From: Nitrospinota bacterium
Lineage (GTDB): Bacteria; Nitrospinota; Nitrospinia; JACRGO01
Length of the DNA: 12,571 nt
Direction: 5' to 3'
Assembly (NCBI GenBank): GCA_016212295.1
Contig: JACRGO010000038.1
Location: 1-12,571 of the forward strand
A program made the position numbers and the translations under genes. This document shows, one piece after another, positions 6,583-12,571 of the stretch. The notes under the pieces were generated by a model. It searched no databases. It was not told where the DNA came from and saw only the letters and a program-made list of their open reading frames with translations. Numbering within the stretch: position 1 is the first letter of the stretch; each line of letters begins with the position of its first letter.

Positions 6583-6915
6583 ATTCCTGGCTTTGTTTTT
6601 GGCGCCTTTCGCGGCTAATAAAAAAGCAAGACATAAAATTCCGCTTACCGCAATAGAGGAAAGCAGGGCCCACAGCCAAATCGCCTTCTCTTTTTTTTCG
6701 ACGGCCTGAATAACCGTGTTATGCTCCTCTCTGTATTTGCGCACCAGCTCTGGTTTACCGTCCAAAATGGACCGGGCGGCCTTGTCCAGGATAGCGATGG
6801 CGCCCACTCTCTCCTCCAAATATTTTTGTTTCAGGTGTTTTGCCGCGCTCGTGTAGGACAAACCAGCGGCCAGGGCCAGGACCACGACGGCGATAATTTT
6901 TTTAGTTTTGCTCAT
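6580..6915 (-). CDS. Small protein with two transmembrane helices, function unknown
   Basis: The protein has 111 residues. A lysine-rich start is followed by a hydrophobic segment (7-22) that could be a membrane anchor or signal peptide. A charged amphipathic helix (about 25-75) and a strong transmembrane helix (about 79-101) with a lysine/arginine tail complete it. The layout suggests both ends in the cytoplasm with a periplasmic helix. I recognise no family. AGAGGGA lies seven bases before the ATG. It sits alone between two repeat-filled spacers; the gene above it has its own terminator, so a separate promoter is expected. A role with the secreted proteins on either side is possible but not shown. 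Confidence 0.7.
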   Translation of the reverse strand: MSKTKKIIAVVVLALAAGLSYTSAAKHLKQKYLEERVGAIAILDKAARSILDGKPELVRKYREEHNTVIQAVEKKEKAIWLWALLSSIAVSGILCLAFLLAAKGAKNKARN

Positions 6916-6935
6916 GATATCATCCCTCTGGACAG

Positions 6936-6998
6936 TTATTAACTCCAGCCTTCAGGCTGGGGCCTGCGGACAAACCAAGCAGGGCTTTCAGCCCTGAA
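6936..6998 (-). repeat. Palindromic repeats A (6936-6960) and C (6980-6998)
   Basis: Unit A contains the palindrome CCAGCCTTCAGGCTGG with TTATTAACT beside it. Its reverse complement is found exactly, over 25 bases, at 10587-10611. Unit C (CAGGGCTTTCAGCCCTGAA) matches the palindrome at 10550-10567 with a small gap. They lie in the leader of the small membrane-protein gene and resemble REP elements. Confidence 0.75.
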
Positions 6999-7038
6999 GA
7001 TATATTTGCCTGTCAGCGCGCATCACGCGGGCAGTAAA

Positions 7039-7100
7039 GTCATGGCTAATGCCGGGTAGTTGTTTCCGTTTCTCCGCCATAAATGGCGGAGTTATTAAAA
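7039..7100 (-). repeat. Repeat B, inverted partner of 10323-10390
   Basis: The reverse complement matches 10323-10390 with about five mismatches and one 6-base gap. The shared part goes well beyond the central palindrome (CTCCGCCAT...ATGGCGGAG) into AAACGGAAACAA and AGCCATGAC, so it is one composite element rather than a chance hairpin. With A and C it forms the lower half of a nested inverted set around the VWA gene. Confidence 0.8.
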
Positions 7101-7164
7101 ACCTTATATAACAGATCATTCCTGCCTGTGCGTGTCCCTTATTTTTTTCTTTTCCTTGGCTCTT

Positions 7165-7198
7165 AAAAAAAACCCGGTGCCGGTTTCCCGGCGCCGGG
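7165..7198 (-). terminator. Intrinsic terminator of the VWA-cohesin-dockerin gene
   Basis: On the minus strand an 11-bp stem with one mismatch (CCCGGCGCCGG / CCGGCACCGGG, loop GAAA) is followed directly by eight T residues. It starts 29 bases past the TAA at 7228. This is a textbook rho-independent terminator and marks the end of a separate transcription unit. Confidence 0.92.
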
Positions 7199-7227
7199 CT
7201 ATTATGCTGAACTATTGAATGGAAGCG

Positions 7228-10197
7228 TTATTTTCCACTCTTGTAGTCCTTTATTCCGCTTTTCTGAATAACGGCCTTCAACCTGGAGCGGGTGATGTTC
7301 CGCCCCTTGTCATCGAACAGGTTCGCGTCCGAGACCTGAATACCCTTCAAGGCAGCGGTGCTCTTAAAGGATACAGTGGCGAGAACCACGTCCTTGGCGC
7401 CCAGGCCCTTGTACTTCTTGCTCTTGGTAATGTCTTCCGTCAGGTTGATCACTACCGCGCCCTTCTTCTTTGTGTTGGAGAATCCGGTTGCGGCGCTGTT
7501 CACCTTGACTGACCTTGCCTCGGCGTTTTTACTGAAGGCGAGCTTCAGGGTAGCGGAGACGATCTTGCTGCTTCCCACGCTGCCTTTGTCAAGCACGACC
7601 TCCACGTCGCTTCCCTTCTTCCTCAGGGAAACCTTGACGCTCTGGCCCGCCTCCTGCCGTTCCTTCAGGACATGCTGCCTTTCGAGGACCAGGGATTGGA
7701 GGTTAGTGCTCCCGCCGGCGAGGATATTCGGGAAGGTGCCGTTCACAACGCGGTAGAGTATCATGGCCGCGTCGTTCGCGTAGATGGCCTCATCTCCGTC
7801 TATGTCCCCGGCCCACGTTTGCAAGGGCCAACTTGGTTTTACCAGGTCGGACGCGAATATCATGTCGTAAGTGGCGTCGTCCGCCTTGGTAGTGCAGCTC
7901 CCGTTGGGATCGCCCAGCTTGTAGTTACACTTGACCGTGACGGTCCCGCCCTCGGTGTTCAAAGGCACATCGATTAACTCCAGGGGTTTGCTGCCGGCGC
8001 TCGGCTGGTGCCAGATCTTCGTGGCAGTCTCCTGGTTCGCTGGATCGTCGTTGCTGGTAAAGCTAAAGGAGTCGAAATCACCCTCCTTAGCTGTTTTGCT
8101 CACCTTGAAATTGATATAGAAGAGGGTACCCTCTCCAGCCAAGGTTGTATCGGACTGGCCCGTCGCCAAGGCCACGTTGATCTTGCCTTTTGTCTTGGTG
8201 TTAACGGCCCAGCCCATGCCTGTCACCAAGTCCGTCCTCTCCAGGCCTCCATCCCCAACGCTTGTATCCAAGGTTAGGATTGTGGAGTCATAATTGAGGA
8301 AGACCTGGGCAGCGGCCATGTAGATATTATCGGCGTTCTTGATGCTCACCGGCAGCTTGAACTTGAAATCAGGTTCCTTCTTGTCAGTGCCTGGCGGGAC
8401 CTGCACGTCAGGGACAAAAATAGAAGCAGTGCTCAGAGAGGCGCCGGCTTCATTGGAAGGATCGCTCTTGCCAGCCGCGCCATAATCCGCCTTGGCGATG
8501 TAATAATACCTCGCGGGTATGTATTTCCCGGAACACCCCATGGCGTCGCCGCAAGCGTCAAGCGAATAATCGTCCGCCACGCCGCTGTTGGTGTTAAGGT
8601 ATTTGATAGTGACCTTCTTCTTGAGGTTGGTGTCCATGAAGAGGGTATTCGTGCCAGTATACACGGTTTCAACCGTGGCGCCGGAGCATGTCGTGATGGA
8701 GGTGTCGAAACAGCCGCCGATATCGGAGCGGATGAGTTCGTACTGGACCACGTCAGGGTCGGTCACGGCGTCCCACTTCACCTCTATGTTGTCCACCGAG
8801 GCGTCCGCCCTCAGGTTGAAAGGCGCGGCCAAGCCATCCACTATGAAATCCTTGGAACTTTCGGGCGTCTTGACAGTGACTGTTCCATTCGCGGCAACGG
8901 TAATGGCTGGCGGACCAACGACAACGCTGATCTTTCCAGTGCTGGCCCCTTGTGGGACCTCAGCCTCGATGGTTGTCGTGGATGAGCCCAGGACAGTGGC
9001 GGGAACGCCGTTGAACAGAACGCTGTTGCCGCTGGTGGAGACCACGTTGCTGTCCAGGAAGCCGCTGCCGGTAATGGTAACCTTATCGCCGGTCTTTCCT
9101 GAAGAGGGGGTAAAACCGTCTACCTTAGGACCTTTGGCCGCGCAGGCGGAGTAAGTATAGGAGGCGGTCCCTGTCGGCACATTTCCGCTTATGTGAGCGC
9201 TCGCGCCAGAGGCAAAGGATATGGACATTGTGTGGTCATTGCCGTCCGAGGCATTGGGGCTGTTATACTCCAGCAGATAACTGGTGGAGAGTTCCGTGCT
9301 CATGGCCTGGTAAATCGCGGCCAGTTGGGCGAGATCGTTAGTCGAGTTGTATGTGCCCCCTGTGCTGGTGGCCATGCTTTGCAATACCGTGGAATTGACG
9401 TAGCTCCCGTAACCAACAGTATAAATGGGGATGGGAACCGTCGAGGTGGTTCCTAACGCCTTGGCGATGACCGAGGCAGAGGTGGCGGCGCTGCCGTTGT
9501 CGTCTCCGTCCGTGAATACGAAGACCGCCCTTTTGCCCGTCTCGGTAGACAGATGGTCCAGGGCCGAGTTAACAGCGTCATACAGGGAGGTCCAGCCTGA
9601 CGCATACGAATATTTATCGATTTCCGCGATCAGGGTGGGTTTGTCGTTGGTGAAGCCAATACTAGAATCCACCGTGGAGGAGAAATAAAGAATCTCCGCG
9701 CGGTCATTGGGGTTCATCCGGCTTACGAAATCCCTGGCCGCGTTCTTGAGGTTTTGAAAATCCCAACTCAAGCTCCCGGACCTGTCCAGCACCAAGGCGA
9801 TGGTCAGGGGGTTGTTAGTGGAGTTCTGGATCTTTGACATATAAAAGCTGAGGCCGGCTCCATCCTCCTTGACCGTGAAATCGGCGTCCGTTAGGCTGTC
9901 CTCGGTCTGGTTTTTGTCATTCTTCGGCGTGACATAGGCTTGCACCCTCTGGCAGTCCGACTGCAACTGCACGTTGTCGATGTTCAGGTAGGCCCCTGAC
10001 CCAAAACCGCCGGCGCCGGAAATATTGGTGTACGTTCCGCCGCCCCCGGAGAGATGGGCCTTATGGCGAATGGGGGCCGGACCCGCCTGGCTGCTTCCCA
10101 GGCCAAAAAGGGTGACAACGCCCGCGATTATCAAGCCGAGGCACAGGCTATGAAAAAGGAGCCAGCCCCCTTTTTTGAAAAATGATTTTTTTTTCAT
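7228..10197 (-). CDS. Secreted VWA-IPT/TIG-FnIII-cohesin-dockerin protein
   Basis: The protein has 989 residues. A long signal peptide (1-38, ending SSQA) precedes a glycine-rich stretch and a von Willebrand A domain (about 131-305) with a complete metal-ion site: D138-x-S140-x-S142, T203 and D230. An IPT/TIG module (about 357-445), an FnIII-like module (455-590) and a cohesin-like module (592-756) follow. The dockerin (760-823) has a degenerate first loop (DPNGSCTTKADD, Ser in place of Asp) and a canonical second loop (DIDGDEAIYAND). The C-terminal part (about 852-965) looks like a second, diverged cohesin-type sandwich. It probably acts as a metal-dependent adhesin or scaffold outside the cell. 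AGGAGG lies six bases before the ATG. The gene has its own terminator, and its flanks carry mirrored repeats. No anchor motif is seen. Confidence 0.93.
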   Translation of the reverse strand: MKKKSFFKKGGWLLFHSLCLGLIIAGVVTLFGLGSSQAGPAPIRHKAHLSGGGGTYTNISGAGGFGSGAYLNIDNVQLQSDCQRVQAYVTPKNDKNQTEDSLTDADFTVKEDGAGLSFYMSKIQNSTNNPLTIALVLDRSGSLSWDFQNLKNAARDFVSRMNPNDRAEILYFSSTVDSSIGFTNDKPTLIAEIDKYSYASGWTSLYDAVNSALDHLSTETGKRAVFVFTDGDDNGSAATSASVIAKALGTTSTVPIPIYTVGYGSYVNSTVLQSMATSTGGTYNSTNDLAQLAAIYQAMSTELSTSYLLEYNSPNASDGNDHTMSISFASGASAHISGNVPTGTASYTYSACAAKGPKVDGFTPSSGKTGDKVTITGSGFLDSNVVSTSGNSVLFNGVPATVLGSSTTTIEAEVPQGASTGKISVVVGPPAITVAANGTVTVKTPESSKDFIVDGLAAPFNLRADASVDNIEVKWDAVTDPDVVQYELIRSDIGGCFDTSITTCSGATVETVYTGTNTLFMDTNLKKKVTIKYLNTNSGVADDYSLDACGDAMGCSGKYIPARYYYIAKADYGAAGKSDPSNEAGASLSTASIFVPDVQVPPGTDKKEPDFKFKLPVSIKNADNIYMAAAQVFLNYDSTILTLDTSVGDGGLERTDLVTGMGWAVNTKTKGKINVALATGQSDTTLAGEGTLFYINFKVSKTAKEGDFDSFSFTSNDDPANQETATKIWHQPSAGSKPLELIDVPLNTEGGTVTVKCNYKLGDPNGSCTTKADDATYDMIFASDLVKPSWPLQTWAGDIDGDEAIYANDAAMILYRVVNGTFPNILAGGSTNLQSLVLERQHVLKERQEAGQSVKVSLRKKGSDVEVVLDKGSVGSSKIVSATLKLAFSKNAEARSVKVNSAATGFSNTKKKGAVVINLTEDITKSKKYKGLGAKDVVLATVSFKSTAALKGIQVSDANLFDDKGRNITRSRLKAVIQKSGIKDYKSGK

Positions 10198-10203
10198 CTG
10201 TTT

Positions 10204-10255
10204 CCTCCTAAAAATTTAACGAGAGACAATTGGTTCCAGGGAAATTCCAGGAACC
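10204..10255 (-). promoter_or_regulatory. Ribosome site and leader hairpin of the VWA gene
   Basis: AGGAGG (10204-10209) is a strong Shine-Dalgarno six bases before the ATG at 10197. Just upstream, 10232-10255 forms a near-palindrome (GGTTCC...GGAACC, with pairing GGAA/TTCC inside). It could be a leader hairpin or an operator; no specific regulator is recognised. Confidence 0.5.
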
Positions 10256-10275
10256 GTGCACTGAATATTTGCCTT

Positions 10276-10294
10276 TTAAATCATCACCTCCTTT
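10276..10294 (-). promoter_or_regulatory. Perfect Shine-Dalgarno with a minimal ORF in the leader
   Basis: The sense strand reads AAAGGAGGTGAT, the full complement of a 16S rRNA 3' tail, ending about 86 bases before the real start codon. It runs into GTG-ATG-ATT-TAA, so any initiation would stop within four codons. It could be a ribosome standby site, a tiny leader ORF or the remains of a displaced gene start. The function is unknown. Confidence 0.35.
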
Positions 10295-10322
10295 GTTTTA
10301 ACCGTTCAACCTGCCTATCATA

Positions 10323-10390
10323 TTTTAATAACTCCGCCATTCATGGCGGAGAAGAAGAAACGGAAACAAATACCAGGCTTCAGCCATGAC
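10323..10390 (+). repeat. Repeat B', inverted partner of 7039-7100
   Basis: The central palindrome is 10332-10351 (CTCCGCCAT TC ATGGCGGAG). The element shares about 62 bases with 7039-7100 in the opposite sense, apart from a 6-base AGAAGA insertion. It opens a 290-base field of palindromes upstream of the VWA gene. Confidence 0.8.
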
Positions 10391-10401
10391 CCCTGGCTCT
10401 C

Positions 10402-10510
10402 GTGCCCAGGCTCCTGCCTGGGCACACCGGATCACGAGGCTCCGCCTCGTGTGCCATTATTGGAGGCAGAGCCTCCAGGATCAGCGCTCCCAGGGAGGAC
10501 CCTGGGAGCG
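10402..10510. repeat. Cluster of four distinct palindromes (REP-like)
   Basis: Four perfect or near-perfect hairpins follow each other: 10402-10425 (GTGCCCAGGC, loop TCCT), 10433-10451 (CACGAGGC, loop TCC), 10461-10477 (TGGAGGC, loop AGA) and 10485-10510 (CGCTCCCAGGG, loop AGGA). Arms are 7-11 bases with loops of 3-4. All four sequences differ. None has a T-tract, so they are not terminators. They look like dispersed REP-type elements; no RAYT transposase is in the window. Confidence 0.8.
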
Positions 10511-10549
10511 AGAGGAGGCTGTTTCTGCTTATTTTGAGACCCTTAATAA

Positions 10550-10611
10550 TTCAGGGCTAAAGCCCTATGGAGTTGGTCCATAACCTCCAGCCTGAAGGCT
10601 GGAGTTAATAA
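10550..10611 (+). repeat. Palindromic repeats C' (10550-10567) and A' (10587-10611)
   Basis: C' (GGGCTAAAGCCC core) and A' (CCAGCCTGAAGGCTGG core, then AGTTAATAA) are inverted copies of the units at 6980-6998 and 6936-6960. A' matches exactly over 25 bases. Their order mirrors that on the other side of the VWA gene. Confidence 0.8.
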
Positions 10612-10628
10612 CTCCAAGAAAGCGGGAG

Positions 10629-10697
10629 TCAATAACCACTCACGGTGTATAAACTCACGGTTTTCAACCCAGAACCCAGAACCGTGAACCGTGAACC
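10629..10697. repeat. CACGGT repeats and heptanucleotide array
   Basis: Bases 10668-10695 read as four 7-base units: CCCAGAA twice and CCGTGAA twice. CACGGT at 10641 and 10656 is complementary to the CCGTG units, so a weak 7-bp stem (10656-10662 with 10680-10686) is possible. The block sits just past the stop of the first secreted-protein gene. With no T-tract it is not a clear terminator. Confidence 0.55.
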
Positions 10698-10702
10698 TTA
10701 TT

Positions 10703-12184
10703 TTATTTCGACACTGTCATGGTTTCCGCAAGACCCTCCACCTCTATATTCAAGTCGGAGCGCTCGAAATCACGCGCATAGGCGTCCCCCATCCTGGCAA
10801 GGGAGAAATTAATCCGGCTGGAGCCTGGCTTTTTGGCTAGGGTTTTCAGTTTGCCGAAGGCTTCGAGATTTGAATTAGATGCTGCGCTCCCGTCCTTGGA
10901 TGCTAGTGCGAATTGAAAAACCCCCTTGCTTTGCTTGGACGGGTATTTGACTTCAAAGTTTTTCAGCATGCTCCCGGGCTGAAAGGATTTGATCTCCAGT
11001 ATCTTGGGATCGTAGGTAAGCATGATCTCGCACGAGGCCATTCCTTCCGGATTATTGAGATTCATGGCAAGGAAAAACGCCTTATTCTTTTTATAGCTTC
11101 CTCCTTGCTTGGTAAAGGAAAAGGTGCGTTTTTCCTTTGAGATTCCGGTAAGGGAGTCCAGGTCCGGCCAATCCTGATTCACCACGTAATACAGTATGGC
11201 CGAGGCGTCTAAATTGCCGATGGCCTCGTCTCCGTTGACGTCCCCGGCGGCAAGCTGTTTGGATGAGGGAGAAAGCGACTTGTTCGACGAGAACGTAAGG
11301 GCATAAGATCCGTCATCGGCGCGGACATTTTGATCGCCGGTGATATCTCCCAGTATATAATCCGAGCCGGCGGCGAAGTCGCCGTCATCCAGTTGCAGGT
11401 CAATCACCGCGAAATTTTCGTTCCACATCTTTGTGGCCTTCCCCGTGATGGAGCCGTCAACATCGAACTTTACCCCGGATACCGCGCCTTTTTGTATATC
11501 CTGGTTTACCGTGAAATACAGCTCGACGAAGTTTCCCTCTCCAACTATCACCGGCGGGTTGGAAATGTTTCCCACCATGGCTATGACGACGTAATTGGTT
11601 CCTGTCGTGTTCACGGACCAGCCATATTCGCGGGTCAGAACGGTCCGCTTGACCGCGGCCTTTTTGTCCTCCACCAGGGTAAGGACAGCAGGGTCATATA
11701 CAATGGAGATATTAGCCGAGGTCACTCTCAGATTGTCGGCGTTCTTGACGCTTACCGGGACCATTATGGTGGACCCCGGCTCGCCGTAAACCTGGGGAAT
11801 AAAGAAAAGCCCCTTTCCGAAATAAGCTGAGGCGGTGTTGGAATAATCGCTCTTTATCTTACCGCCGTAATTCACCGCCTTAACCGCGTATTCGTATGTA
11901 TTTCCGGGTACGAGGCTGGAATCATCATCTATATAAAGGGTGTCTTTCACAAGCCCGGCATTTATGGGGGTGGGTGGAAAGGCCGTGTCCCCGACCGCTC
12001 TCCTATGCACATTGTAACCTTCCACATTGCTGTCAGCGGACGGGAGCCATTTCAATTCAGTGGCAAGGGGGCCTGACTGCGCCACCAGCTTTCCAGGGGG
12101 GGGGAGGCTCCCCGCAAAAAGGGCATTCGGCAAAAAAGAGAGCGCAAACAAGGAAACCGCCAAAAAAAGATGTGCTTTTTTCAT
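10703..12184 (-). CDS. Secreted FnIII-cohesin-dockerin-cohesin protein
   Basis: The protein has 493 residues from the preferred ATG at 12184, which begins a clear signal peptide (1-24, ending ALFA) and has GGAGG about 11 bases upstream. An in-frame ATG at 12232 would add 16 residues before the signal and overlap the putative promoter. Modules are FnIII-like (27-122), cohesin-like (127-272), dockerin with two calcium loops (278-337: DITGDQNVRADD and DVNGDEAIGNLD) and a second cohesin-like sandwich (about 353-470). No enzyme domain or wall anchor is present. It shares the module order of the 565-residue protein, so the two are paralogues. A structural role outside the cell is inferred; whether cohesin and dockerin bind each other in cis or trans is open. 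Confidence 0.9.
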   Translation of the reverse strand: MKKAHLFLAVSLFALSFLPNALFAGSLPPPGKLVAQSGPLATELKWLPSADSNVEGYNVHRRAVGDTAFPPTPINAGLVKDTLYIDDDSSLVPGNTYEYAVKAVNYGGKIKSDYSNTASAYFGKGLFFIPQVYGEPGSTIMVPVSVKNADNLRVTSANISIVYDPAVLTLVEDKKAAVKRTVLTREYGWSVNTTGTNYVVIAMVGNISNPPVIVGEGNFVELYFTVNQDIQKGAVSGVKFDVDGSITGKATKMWNENFAVIDLQLDDGDFAAGSDYILGDITGDQNVRADDGSYALTFSSNKSLSPSSKQLAAGDVNGDEAIGNLDASAILYYVVNQDWPDLDSLTGISKEKRTFSFTKQGGSYKKNKAFFLAMNLNNPEGMASCEIMLTYDPKILEIKSFQPGSMLKNFEVKYPSKQSKGVFQFALASKDGSAASNSNLEAFGKLKTLAKKPGSSRINFSLARMGDAYARDFERSDLNIEVEGLAETMTVSK

Positions 12185-12213
12185 TTTAATCATCCCCTCC
12201 CAAATAGATGTTT

Positions 12214-12228
12214 TATATATAGATAGAG
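12214..12228 (-). promoter_or_regulatory. Candidate promoter of the first secreted-protein gene
   Basis: The sense strand has CTCTATCTATATATA, identical over 15 bases to the site at 3995-4009. It lies 30 bases before the preferred start, a fitting place for a -10 region and short leader. A matching -35 box is not obvious. Control by the ECF-like sigma factor of this window is a testable guess. Confidence 0.35.
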
Positions 12229-12275
12229 ACATGAGAATTAAATTTCTTACATATTTTTTTAAAAAAATTTATGAA

Positions 12276-12341
12276 AGCCGCGAAGAACGCCAAGTACCAC
12301 TAAGAAAAAAACTTCGCGAGGCTTCGCGCCCTTGGCGGCTA
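12276..12341. repeat. Dispersed repeat of GCCGCGAAG / CTTGGCGGC type
   Basis: The stretch begins AAGCCGCGAAGAACGCCAAG and ends GCGCCCTTGGCGGCT, with inverted words GCCGCGAAG, CTTCGCG and CTTGGCGGC. The ends could pair imperfectly. It separates the coding-like relic from the promoter of the first secreted-protein gene. Confidence 0.5.
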
Positions 12342-12345
12342 AAAA

Positions 12346-12462
12346 TCAAAAATTCCTGCTTTTCAGCTCCGATTTTCCGCTGTATGTGGCGTCGGACTTG
12401 GAGACGTTGCCTTGCGGGTCCACGTAATCAATAGAGCCTACGCATAAATTAAAAATCAGCAA
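12346..12462 (-). pseudogene. Short coding-like relic, possible 3' end of a lost gene
   Basis: The minus-strand frame ending in the TGA at 12346-12348 reads, in its GC-rich last part, DYVDPQGNVSKSDATYSG followed by KSELKSRNF. This looks like a real protein tail, with the D-x-x-G-N-V pattern of small beta-repeat proteins. Upstream of it the frame turns into AT-rich, low-complexity sequence and meets a stop near 12500. A TTG at 12462 is the only start candidate and has no ribosome site. I read it as a fragment left by deletion or repeat insertion; chance cannot be excluded. Confidence 0.3.
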
Positions 12463-12571
12463 ATCTATTTTTAAAAATACAATAAAAACAATAAGTTAGG
12501 TTTTTAGCCTAAAATAATCGCGGAATTTAATTTGTAAAATTCTTTCAAAAAATCCAAAAAATGCACATAAA
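12463..12571. other. AT-rich gene-free end of the window
   Basis: No coding frame or known element is seen. A 5-bp hairpin (TTAGG / CCTAA near 12496-12512) is too weak to interpret. Confidence 0.4.

Noticed and set aside
10343-10583. Two overlapping plus-strand frames of about 65 codons
   Set aside because: They are made of the palindromic repeats themselves, and the translations only reflect repeat composition.
10323-10611. CRISPR array
   Set aside because: The palindromes differ from each other and there is no constant repeat with regular unique spacers. No cas gene is in the window.
4706-12184. Cellulosome gene cluster
   Set aside because: The cohesin and dockerin modules are present, but there is no glycoside hydrolase, carbohydrate-binding module or S-layer anchor in the window.
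12185-12232. Longer start for the first secreted protein (ATG at 12232)
   Set aside because: It would put 16 polar residues before a clean signal peptide and overlap the likely promoter. The ATG at 12184 has a ribosome site and fits better.

Overview
The window reads as chromosomal DNA from a Gram-negative-type, probably uncultured bacterium. It has mid-range GC genes separated by AT-rich spacers packed with short dispersed repeats. A phylum cannot be fixed from this sequence. The mix of an ECF-type sigma factor, a CHAT peptidase, a class III nucleotide cyclase and cohesin/dockerin surface proteins, with many repetitive spacers, is what one meets in lineages such as Desulfobacterota, Planctomycetota, Omnitrophota or related candidate phyla (inference, low confidence). 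All seven credible genes lie on the minus strand, so transcription runs from high to low coordinates. No tRNA, rRNA, CRISPR array or transposase gene was seen.

Layout in transcription order. 12571-12185: AT-rich spacer with a short coding-like relic (12462-12346), a dispersed repeat and a putative promoter. 12184-10703: secreted FnIII-cohesin-dockerin-cohesin protein. 10702-10198: a dense field of palindromic REP-like repeats and the leader of the next gene. 10197-7228: large secreted VWA-IPT/TIG-FnIII-cohesin-dockerin protein with a strong intrinsic terminator. 7227-6916: repeats that mirror those upstream of the same gene. 6915-6580: small two-helix membrane protein. 6403-4706: a third secreted FnIII-cohesin-dockerin-cohesin protein with a CarboxypepD_reg-like tail. 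4599-3994: ECF-like sigma factor. 3939-3268: soluble zinc-finger (HxxxCxxC) anti-sigma-like protein with a C-terminal beta-sandwich. 3205-434: a 923-residue fusion of a class III adenylate cyclase, a CHAT cysteine peptidase, one transmembrane helix, a coiled coil and a periplasmic CsgG/FlgO-FlgT_C-like region. 433-1: repeats only.

Working model (inference). The three cohesin/dockerin proteins form a surface or extracellular assembly. The sigma factor, zinc-finger protein and transmembrane cyclase-CHAT protein form a sense-and-respond module. In it, a periplasmic signal is passed across the membrane to a cyclase and a protease, with the sigma factor as transcriptional output. The cyclase-CHAT fusion keeps every catalytic residue I looked for in both enzymes and is the most interesting item here.

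The spacers are the second theme. They hold a 67-bp repeat in inverted copies at 6-72 and 6432-6498, a nested A-C-B / B'-C'-A' set of inverted repeats around the VWA gene, and arrays with heptanucleotide periodicity at five places. At several genes the repeat itself contributes the start or stop codon.
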